Notes under the pieces: generated by a model
Databases searched by the model: none
The model's input: the letters and a program-made list of their open reading frames with translations, nothing else
Told to the model about the DNA's origin: nothing
Source of the DNA: Pelargonium x hortorum
Taxonomy: Eukaryota; Streptophyta; Magnoliopsida; Geraniales; Geraniaceae
Length of the DNA: 64,000 bases
Reading direction: 5' to 3'
Assembly: GCA_036897525.1 (NCBI GenBank)
Contig: JAYMTJ010000047.1
Coordinates: 19,874 to 83,873 of the forward strand
Shown here: positions 53,779 to 64,000 of the stretch, piece after piece
Numbering within the stretch: position 1 is the first letter of the stretch
Layout of the letters: each line of letters starts with the position of its first letter
Translations under genes and position numbers: made by a program

Positions 53779-56700
53779 AAAGGGGTTGACCAATATATTA
53801 AAGAGAAAATAAGTATTAGTCTATACGTGGGTCTCCAGTGTAACTTGTTAAAAGAAGTCAGAGCTTAGTTTCTATCCAGTACTTTGCTAACAATTAAAGA
53901 AAAGGTTGCTCCCGGAATAATCTTACTATAAGACTCCCGACCCTGTACTATATATACTTAACGGCTTAGTCTTACAACTATGATAGAAAAAGGTCTTTTA
54001 CGATATGAGAGAGTTGTTTCATATCAGGTGGGCTCTAATGTAGTAACTTCGGGGTTTATTGTCGAGGACTCGGAAAAAACTATTGGAATTAATTTGAGTA
54101 TTAGTTATTAGAATCCATTTTATTTAGAAGTATCCTGAAATCTATATTACTATAGTGGTTAGTACCTCTCCGGGTCCCTAACAAGTTAAGTTTTACTTTA
54201 TATTCTGTATTCTCAACTAAAAGAATTGCCAGTTCTAACCGGATTCAAATAGTTTTTCACTCAAGCTCTGCCTTATACCTTATACTCGGGATCTCCCTCC
54301 CTTACAAATAGATATGAACCAAGCTAAGGTAAACTTTGACTTCCTGAGTCAGAAAAAAGGGGCTTTACAAATAGGTTATTGTTAAAAGGGCTTTAATAGG
54401 AGCACCCAAACCCAGCCTTTGTATTATTCAAAATTTCAAATTCCTGGGTACATATTAAAAATGAAAAACAACTCTAAAAGAAGGGTGTCCATGAGGGTAG
54501 GGTATACTTAAAGTCAGTAAATGGGTTTTCCCCTTTTTGTTTTGGCATTTCTTGTAGCTGTAAGTACTTAATCTCACGAAAATACCTAGACTAGAGGAAG
54601 TCAAATACTATTTATTGGCTTTCACTAAAGGGTCTCTTATACAAAAAGCACAGAATAGCTCACTTATTACATAAGAAGGGGCTGGATTCATTCCCCAGTT
54701 ACCCCCTATAAAACCCGGAAATATTCCTCAAATTGAAAGGGGGTCGCTCTAAAGCTAACTGTAAAAAAGCACCCGGAGCGTTTTTTGAGGCCTAGAATTT
54801 CACTTTGTCCGAAAAGAGTTACTACATACTATGTAACTGTAACTAAAGACTTGGGAGGGGTTCCCACATTATTAACAGTTTTTATAGAACATGACTTAAT
54901 CCGGATTCTCTCTTTTTAAAAATGAAGTTATCGAAGTGAAAAGTAAACTTAAGGATAGGGTCATTTTTTGATTATTAAAAATTTTGAAAGGAATTAAGGC
55001 TTTTAAAGCTCGTTTATCTCTAGGAAGACTTTTGCTAATTACAGATACCCCCACCATAATTAGTCGGCACCTCGTTCTATAATCAAGGTCTATAATATTT
55101 CTTTAATTATCAGTGGCTTGAGCAGATTTAGCTTCCTATTGAGTACAGAATTCCTTAATATCCTTCAATTTGTTCAAGTATTTATTAAACCTGTTGTATT
55201 ACTTTATACAATGTAGTGCTTCATGGGCAAAAGGAATGAATATTGACTAATAGAAGGGTCTTGGGTAACAGGTTGCTAACAACTTAAAGGGCAATTACAA
55301 ACTATAAGATTGTACTATTTCTACTTTATATGACACTGGTATACGCTTTATCTCTAATTTGTTCCGATAAAACCTCGGATTTTGACTTAAATGAAGTCTC
55401 CTTACACCAACTCTCTTACGGAGATCTTTTCAACTTTATTTAAACAAATACCACAATAACATTTTACTCAGGACTACTAAATCCTAAGAAGTAATAGGCT
55501 TACTCCCAGTTATAGCTCCTTTGTGGTACTGAACATTGTAAACTGCTGCCCGAGATTCCCCACCCCCCGTAATTATAACTATGAATACTGCCACGTTATT
55601 TACTCTTTAACCAGAAATGCAATAGAATTATATCAAGAATTTTTGACTTAATTTGCTCTAAACCAGATTTCAGAGGGTCCGCCACAGGAGGTGTTGTGTA
55701 ATACTCTGTTAGGAAAATTGACAGTATATTAAATTAAGTAATAAGGCGAGATAAGGTGTTTACTCTATGTAAATTTAAGAGAATCCAGATTTATAAGCTT
55801 GCCATCAGTAGTTTTTAAATCTTTCTCGAGGATGACTTGACTTTCTTTCAAAGGGACCCGTGGTACCGCGAAGAAGGAGTCCGTCTAGTCTTATCTTAGT
55901 TACACGAATCTTTTTTTGTAAACTATACTTTTCAAGAGAGAGAAATGAAACTTAAGACTGGAGTAGCAAAATACCTTACCTTCCACTCCTTTTATACAAG
56001 AGGCCTTAGATAGCAATAACATTCTACTCAGAGTAGCTTTTAGAATAATTTTGAAAGAAAAGAGGGCTTCGTCCTTCATAAGGGTTGTCCAACAATACAG
56101 TTATAGGAAAAAAAGTTTTGTACTCTATAAAGGAAAGCGCTTAAACTTCTCCGGAGTTTATATATCAGAATCAAGACAAGTCGTTTAATTCCAAAGCGAA
56201 AGTTCCCTCTATTTATAGATTTAGAGAGGATCCACTAACAGAAGGGTACCCTGATTAGTTAGCGAGGATTAGAAATTTTTATGCTTTATTCGGCCTATTT
56301 ATTATAGAAAGAGTATAACAAATTATCATAGCAACTATATACTTACGAAGACTCCTTACTTTGTGAAAGGAATACCCTTAAAGAAATCTAGATAAGAGAA
56401 AACCGTCTTTCTCCGATTGATTCCCCTTATCAAATGTTTGAATTTTATCGGCTCTAATAATGTTCCTTAAATTCTGTTTGTAGAATAGGGCGCGGAGAAA
56501 TTGAGGACCGCACATAACCGGAAGTTTCAGAGGAGTTTGTGATAGACATTTTTCTATTATTCTTACAAAGTCAACTTTAAAAGTCTTACTTTGTTTCGGG
56601 AATTGTCCTACTAGAATAATCTTAAAAGGCCTGCTGGCCGAGTTATGGAATTCTCTTACTTAATATTGCTAATTTAGTATAAGTTAAATGCTTTGAGGGC

Positions 56701-57771
56701 CGTCTAAGGGGTTCCTGTAAGTTGCAATATCGGTCTTCGCCGGTTTTGTTTTGGGAATTAGACCCTTTGATTTTTTTTAATTACTAAGCATTAAGTACAA
56801 GGGGTTTTTAAGTCAAAAAAAACCTCTTAGATTGGTGTAATAATTATAGATAGTTAAGGGTGTTGCCTAAGTCTCTCTATAATTCAATAAAACACAACCC
56901 ATACGGGGTTCCTCCCCGGTCAATTAGCCCTATACATATTAGTCTTCTATTAACGAACTAGGTCCGTAAGCTTAAAGACTTGCTTGGGATACTGGAACCA
57001 GAATAAGGGATGCTTTATTTCAAATAATAGGAGCAAGGGGGCTCTCTACAGAGGTTACGCCTGCTCATTTACCAAAGTCAAGAAATAAGGAAGTACGAGA
57101 TCAAGTACCTCGTCCCTATATGAGTATACTTTTGTCTAACTTTGACCTTATTCAGTTTCCTTAAGTAGTGTAATGTAATGATGATATCTACCTTCATTCA
57201 ATTGCCAGCTATTCGGCTTATGATCGGAAGTAAACTACCTTGCTAGCAGATTTCATAAGGATAGTACAGAGACTGTGTGATTCATGTGTGTTCCTTAGAT
57301 TAGTTAGGATAGTAAAAAGAAAGCCACCGTTTTAGTATTAGTATATGTAGTATAACACAACGGGTTATCAGTACCTTGTTAGAATTCTTTGTTTAGAGTC
57401 TTTTTACTCTCGGTATTTTCTAAAGTGCGGGCTTACTATTAAATAAATATCCTTTGATACTGAAATTAAAGACGGAGCCAGGCCAGAGTCAAGTTAGTTT
57501 ATTTTGTGAATTCCAGCATAGAGCAAAGCTATTGAGAAATTGGGGGTCTTAGAGCTTAGAGTTTGGGGAATCCTGTAAATAGGGAAATTTTATACGTTGT
57601 TTTACGGATTAGATTTATTTAGTGTAGTGGACTCCTACCGGAATGTAAAACTTGTGCTTGCAATTCGATCCATGAAAAAATCCTCCTACTCAAAAAAACT
57701 TCTGCTATACCTATAGTTTTATTTGCAAAAGACCGAAACCTTGGAATATCCAGCCAGGATTAACACTAAAA

Positions 57772-57785
57772 AAAGGGGCCCCTTT
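57772..57785. repeat. 14-bp palindrome AAAGGGGCCCCTTT
   Basis: Perfect 14-base palindrome with a GGGGCCCC core and A/T arms; the left side carries a longer A run (seven As ending at 57774). It is the longest perfect GC-core palindrome found by eye. Confidence 0.9.
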
Positions 57786-57937
57786 GCTATTTTATTACGA
57801 AATTCTTCGGGTTCTAGCTCCTACTCTTCGAGTATCTCCTAGCTATTTCTTTAGAGCTCGTTAGAAATAAAAAAAACCACCTCTAGGAAAGTGAACTAGT
57901 TATTTTAACTTAAGGCGCACTCTTATCCAGCCAGCAA

Positions 57938-57947
57938 AGGGATCCCT
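57938..57947. repeat. AGGGATCCCT palindrome, copy 2
   Basis: Perfect ten-base palindrome, the same core as at 22375-22384. It lies about 150 bases after the 14-base palindrome at 57772. Confidence 0.85.
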
Positions 57948-59598
57948 CTCAATTAAACAGTATAAACTTAGGCAAAGTCCTTTAGCTATCTATTTTAGAA
58001 CTTACTATAGACAAACTATCCCCTAGTGGGAACGGAAACCTAATTGAAATTGCTATGATTCTATTAGGACCCCTGTACAATGACTTTTTTTAATACCTTA
58101 CTAGTTAGTCTAGATCCAGCAGAAATACGAAGCTCTGCATACTCGTTTTTTTTCTCAAGGGCCTCCTATATAGAAAACTCTTATTTTTAGTATAAGGAAC
58201 TAACTTGTGCTAGATCCTTGTTGAAGTTCTTTTTACGGACTCTCTTTATTTGGTATTTGAGTTTCCATTTCCATAAGACTTAGACCCTTCTTTTTGGTAT
58301 ACGCACTTCTAAAGCAGTTTCTTTACTTACTATTTGTACTACTGATATTCCCAGAGCATGAATATTACCCTTTATTATCATAGAAAGTCGTAATTCAAAT
58401 AAATATAATAAAAGAGAAAATCTTTTCATGGTACCCTATAATTGAATTTGGACTACTAAGTTTACAAGTTTGTTAGCAGATTGAAGTGAAGAGAACTTTT
58501 GAAATGCCTACATATTACCAATTTCACGAGAGTTTCTTTTATCAGTGTTTTATAAAATATAAAAGTAGTTGCCCTAATTAAGCAGTAGCTACTACTTAGA
58601 AATGTAAAAAAATATCAAAGGAGAGTCTGCCCTATATCACTAAACCCTACCCTAGTAAATACTTCGAAGAGCTGAACTTCTATAAAATAAAAAGTGGAGG
58701 AACTCGTATGAATTTCCCTGCCATCTTCACTTCAAACCGAAAGGACCATTAAGATTAAGCCAAGGCTCGTTTGTATTATTACCTGAAATTGAAAATACAA
58801 ATAACTAAAGACGTCTCTTATAGGCCACTTAATGAGGGAAAGCTATAGAAAGACTAATATATCAAATGATATCAATCTTGAATTCCTCCCGGGTCCTTAT
58901 CTAAATATATCCTATCCACTTTAGTTACTTAATTTATTAAGTATACCCCTATTTTGTATTTTGAGTATGCTTGCTTGGTAGGATCTATGCTTTTATTGAT
59001 CAATAGTTTATCCGGTTAGGTTATGCGTTAACTCGATTTGTATTGTATGCTACGCGATGTCCCCGATACTAAGACAAGGTTATTTATTATCCTATTAGTA
59101 GAATTCTATACTATACCCTTCATTCAAAAAATGAAAGGGCTAATCTTTTCAAAGTCTCTTCTAGAAGCTTATTAGTAAAACTAAATTTGAGTTGTTTTCT
59201 TGCAAGGGTATCCTCCATCAGTTAAACTTTCTTTAAGATACTAATTAATCTAGTGCTAACTCCTTTCATTTAGATAACACTACTTACTCTGAATTCTAGT
59301 ATTTATTTATTTATTATCTATTTGCTAAATTCTTACTCAGAATAAGAGAACGCCGACAATAAACAAATAGACGACAGTACATATAGGTTGGATAAGAAAA
59401 AAGACTCTATCTATTGTGTAATACTATGGTACAGAATAAGAAAGCTACTTTTAAGACCTATAAAGCATTTCTTTTTTTCTAGAATTCCTTAGATCTGGGA
59501 TTCGGGTGAAAGCAGACCTTTCCTTTTGAAAACAGGGAATATCAGATACTGCAAAACTTTGTTAAACCCCTCCTCTTTGTAGCCAAACTCTTACGTAT

Positions 59599-59616
59599 CC
59601 TATACCTATACCTATA
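59599..59616. repeat. CCTATA tandem repeat, inverse of 37190
   Basis: Three perfect copies of CCTATA, matching 18 bases of the ATAGGT repeat at 37190-37210 on the other strand. Confidence 0.85.
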
Positions 59617-62600
59617 ACAGGAATACCTTTAATCTTAGTCTTATCATATCTTCTTTCTTAATACCTACAGCTACAAAGCCACTCTCTATCAAGATAGCCT
59701 ACCTTTCGTATAACCTATACTACCAAGTTTCTGTATCCCCAGCTTCATACTCTCACTCTTCTACATGCCCTTCTTAGTCTTTGTAAGACCTACCTCAGAA
59801 ATGTAACTTAAGCTTTATTCCTACTGGTACACTCCCCTTTAATAATACCTATTGTACTTTGGACTTATGGAAGGGCCTTAATACAACTAGATAGTAATTC
59901 CTTAGTTTAGACGTCTTAATCTTATTATATTAATTAAGAGGTTTTTTTTACAATTTTGAATATACTAACTTCAAAGCAACTCCCCGATCTGACATAACCT
60001 GCCCTAAACTAGACTCCTTTTCAAAGTAGAAAGAAATTCTCCAGGTATGTACTTACTGGGTTTGACTAAGACCCTTCTTAAAACTCAAGGTTACTCTTAA
60101 CCCTCCTAAGAAAAGAAAGACTCCCTAGAGGGGCACTTCAGTCATAGATTTACAATTTAACAGGGCTCAGCTTGAAGGAATTCTTATTATTATTAGCGAG
60201 GTACCAACCTATAAGTTAGTAAACCTTTCTCTTTTCTATAGGTATAAAGTACTCTATAATAGATTCTATTCTACAGGAGACTTTTCCTTCTACTTGAATA
60301 TTAGTTAGTTTTCCAATAACCCTTATTTACTAGATTTCGAAGATTTACTGCAGTTTTCATACAATCCAGAGATAAGGAATACGTTTCCTAGAGTCGAGAA
60401 CTATTTTACTTGTTTCTATTCTATAAAGATAACTCTAAAATTTAATGTGGATACCTTGCGGGTATTACGCCTCTCTGATACCCCTTATTTTTTGCATTGA
60501 AAGTCCTTAGACCAGTAGGTGTTCTTTTCCGGGATATTATAACCTAAGCTTTCTTCCATGTTCTAGCTTTCTAGCAGCAGGAACTCCTTTACGGGTTGTT
60601 GTATTCGCGATTTAAGTTTCTATTAAATTTTTTATAATGGATAATAGAAATTATATGCTAAACCTGAGGAAATAAGTTCTAAACCGCGAGAATTATACTA
60701 TACCTCGCAATTTTGCTAAAAGCCCAAATAAATTATAAAACGGAGCTTTTTTTAGGGATTAAAAAGGGTTATGAAAAAAGGAGAGAGACTTATATATTTC
60801 ACTTTTGGAAGCAACTCGTGCCGAGACCCTTTAAAGTAGAAAAAACTCTTTTACAGTATAATATCGTTTTTGAGAATACCTAACAAGTAATCATTCTAAA
60901 GGTAACCTTTCTTCTAACAGCCAAGATACTAACTAGGGTACCCTAGCCTAAATTAAAAGCTCCAATTCCAAAAGTTTAGCCAGAGAAAGGGTGCTTTCAC
61001 AGATGATAGTGTAAAAAAAGATACCCCTTCCAATTCGTCAGTGATTATATTATTATATATAGTTACCTTTTTTTCTGGCAAAATTAAGATAAGAAGTGTT
61101 GCTAACTAGTTCTTTTTTATACCTCCCAGAAGCAAGAACTTGGGATTTGAGACACAGATATTTCTTTTATAAGCGATTTTTCGGAAAATTCGTTAACCTT
61201 CCATTACCGGCAAACCATTGCTATATTATATCTTTTTTACTATGCCAGCTTCTTCGCTGAGAAGGGAGCTTAATTTCAGATTGAGTTTAGCTATTCTATT
61301 TTTTATCTCAGAGTTGCTTTCCTACTCGTGACTAGAAATTTGAGTACATTTCCTCTTAAGGAGTATAAGAGATACAAAACAAATAAGACAGCTTATGTAT
61401 AGTTAAAATTTTTTTCTTAATAAGAATTGAAAGAGAGGGTTGAAACAAAAATTACGCACATCAGTTACACTCGAAAGGGTTTTCGCAGTTTTCTTCCACT
61501 ATACCTTCTTACTTGCAGTTATCTTTATTCTCCATTTATTGACTAAGTGTGAGCGGGGGTTTTTAACCGAGGCCCAGGAATAGGAGTTCTCCAGTTTCTT
61601 AAGTTAAGTAAAGTCCTTTTTTTAATAATTAATTGCTACGACCTTTTATACAGTACAGGGTAATAAACCTTAATGACTTTAACCGGACTTTTTGTGAAAA
61701 TATTTGTTATACCTTTATTCTTTAGACTTATTATATTATGAAACCTTCTACTTATTTATGTTAAGAACTCCTCAAAACAAACCCTTTCTACCTATACTTT
61801 GCAATTTTACAGAAGGCTCCGTTAAGGATTAAACTAAAGACTCCTAGATGTTTTCATTATCCCCAAAGCTTAACCCAGGTTTCCACTTTAGCTAGCAGGA
61901 AACTAGTAAGTTCTCTTACAATTTTATAGAGTACTTGTAAGTATAGCCTTTACATTTTCTAGTTAATTAGGGGTAACCCGCACTTTCATTTTTTTTAGAA
62001 CATTTATTCAAGGAACCCCCACTTAGCCTCTATTTAGCTTCTTAATTTGGATTCCTATAATATACGTCGATAAGTAAAAAAATGCTAAAGCTTAAGATTA
62101 CAAGACTTTGTAACAACTCTAAAAAGGACAAAAAACCTAGATAAACTTTGCATTTTCTGATAGTACTCCGTAAGGTAAGGGGCTTTAGGGTTTGTCGTAT
62201 ATACTATACGGGATATAAAAGCGTAATTTCAGAGTCTGATTCACAACGAGTAAACTAAAAACGAGATTTTACTTGTATATTAGATAAGGTTTAGCTTGAG
62301 AAGCACCTACTATTCAAATATTCCAAAAAAGGATTGTCTTTTCCGTTCCGCTTTTCTTGATAAGGTTGATCCTTATTCCTAGATATTACAAATCAGAATC
62401 CTTAAGTATATACATTAGAGGAGTCCCCTATTGGAGTAACAGCTAATAACTGAACCTATTCCAAGTCGAATCAAAGAACAAAGAAAAGACTAAGTGGGTC
62501 GGTAACGAATACAAGTCAAATAATCTCAATCTAAGGTTCTTTATTCCCCTCTCAGAAACTCCCAAGGACAAGCTTCAAATCAAAAGAGTTGAAATAGGTT

Positions 62601-62826
62601 ATTCATGGCAACACGGGCTACCTATCCGCTCAAAAGGGTCTAAGATCTACTGCTCTAAACATTTATTTACAGGGTTGTGACAAAGACGGAGTTTTTTCTT
62701 TGAAGGAAGCAGGGACCTGAGGAATACTGTGCACTAAATAAACCCATTTACTTAGTTTTAACGGTAAATTTCAGTAAAGCTAACTTTAATAAGGGAACCT
62801 CTTTTCTATTTTATGGAATGCTTGCT

Positions 62827-62841
62827 TTATTATTATTATTA
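62827..62841. repeat. TTA trinucleotide repeat, five copies
   Basis: Five TTA units in an AT-rich context. Confidence 0.85.
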
Positions 62842-64000
62842 TATCGTTTGTAGAGACCCTTTGGAAAGGCAGATTTTCTTTATACTTTATAACGAATTCA
62901 CAAGTTGTTGTTAGAGAGCACTTGTGCTTTTTTGGGGATTTGTATTTAGGGCAAGCCTAAGGAAAGGGTATAAGTATATCCGCAGCCTCTAGGGATTCGG
63001 GGCATTTTTAGTAAGGAATCCACTTTTTCCGTATTTGGTGTACCTCACTCAAAGACCTAAGAAATTGAAGGAATTTAGTCAATTTAATGAAATGAATAGG
63101 AAAAAAATCTTAGAAGAAGGTAAGGATTAACAATAGTACTGAAGGAAGTTAGGTATTATAAAAAAACTGGGAAGTTCCATTAGCTGTCTTTCTAGTAGGT
63201 AATAGATAGCTTCCTTAAAAAGACAGTTTCTTGTAAGGCTCAATCTTCTTTATAGTAATAGTAATAGCTACAAGGAACAAAAGAGGAATTATTCTTAACT
63301 ACCGGTAATCCATCACCTCCTAGTTTATAAAGTACTTAGGACAAGGAGCAGTATCCTAGGAATAAACGTACAAGAGTTGTTTGGAATGCTAAACCTTTAC
63401 CTGCGGTTTAATAAGTATCGATATACCCTTTTTTGCATTACCTCCTTCAAAGCGGAAGAGACTGGCTAGCCAAAGCCCGTACCTTTAGCAGCAATTACAC
63501 CATGAAAGTGAGACTAAGCATATGTCTCTATCATTTCGATTGGGTACCTTATTCTTATTAGGGTTTCGAGGTAGTTATGAGTGGGTTCCTTTTGTTTACA
63601 ATTCGAGATAAGGAAAAGAAAGATCTTGGGGGCGGTTGTCGTTCTTGAGGGAATCGCCAGGATTGTATACTGTTTACGAAGGAGGGTGTGTTCTGATACT
63701 ACATTGAGTAGTACACCCCGAACATAGTACCCAACATCTTCTTATGACTTTGTATTCCTTTCATGATCATGACTTGCATGAGCCCTAGACCAAACAGGAG
63801 CTGTATTAGTTGTACTAACCAGAAGAGCCAGAGTACTTACAAGAGCAGTCACTAGAGAAGGGGGAACCATAGAAAGTGTATTACCTGTCGCTAAAGGAAG
63901 CAAGCCTAGCAAGTGGAGTTAACGGAAGATAGTAAGTAATAGAGATATTATAGAGGTAGTATTCTATCTATAATTCTAGATTCTTTCTTTGAGTCTCCTA

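Larger units (their letters stand above)
52001..64000. other. noncoding, no recognisable gene
   Basis: No gene recognised. Visible items: GGGGCCCC at 52233-52240, GGGCCC at 53070, an AAATCT repeat at 53761-53778 directly after a T-arm-like GGAGGTTCAAATCT, AAAGGGGCCCCTTT at 57772-57785, AGGGATCCCT at 57938-57947, a CCTATA repeat at 59599-59616 and a TTA repeat at 62827-62841. Confidence 0.7.

Noticed and set aside
1-64000. CRISPR arrays, rRNA genes (including 5S), plastid operon fragments, insertion sequences
   Set aside because: No regularly spaced repeats of CRISPR length, no conserved rRNA strings, no plastid genes other than the trnH type, and no transposase-like frames were seen on either strand.

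Overview
The window looks like a piece of a land-plant mitochondrial genome, probably from a flowering plant with a very large, gene-poor and fast-evolving mitochondrial chromosome set. Three things point there: an intact nad4L gene whose protein ends in the seed-plant-type C-terminus, a tRNA-His of the plastid-derived type that angiosperm mitochondria use, and the absence of nuclear-style transposon coding sequence, plastid operons or bacterial genes. Base composition is AT-rich: hand counts on several sampled lines range from about 23 to 45 percent G+C and centre near 35 percent, which is low for a plant mitochondrion. The species cannot be named from the sequence.

Layout. From 1 to 11778 no gene is recognisable. 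nad4L, a membrane subunit of respiratory complex I, lies at 11779-12081 on the plus strand. About 19.8 kb of unrecognised DNA follows. A tRNA-like relic on the minus strand lies near 31.9-32.0 kb. A small tRNA neighbourhood sits at 39.7-41.2 kb: a T-arm-like relic (plus strand), a degenerate tRNA-Met-like sequence (minus) and the well-folded trnH(GUG) (minus, 41146-41218). From 41219 to 64000 only simple repeats and short palindromes were found. The two confident genes cover less than 0.6 percent of the window.

The genes have no shared operon. nad4L contributes to proton-pumping NADH dehydrogenase in the inner membrane, and trnH serves organellar translation. nad4L reads as a complete protein straight from the DNA: it has a genomic ATG and the residues that many angiosperms obtain only by C-to-U RNA editing. 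Together with its many apparent synonymous differences and the compensatory changes in trnH, this suggests a lineage with a high mitochondrial substitution rate and reduced editing.

The most interesting signal is in the noncoding DNA. It is sprinkled with short G/C palindromes (GGGCCC, GGATCC, GGGATCCC, GGGGCCCC, GGGANTCCC types, often flanked by A and T runs) well above the number expected at this base composition. They resemble the GC clusters of some fungal mitochondrial genomes. This could be a family of very small dispersed palindromic elements, or the footprint of a mutation or recombination process. No CRISPR array, rRNA, group II intron core, insertion sequence or further protein gene could be supported.
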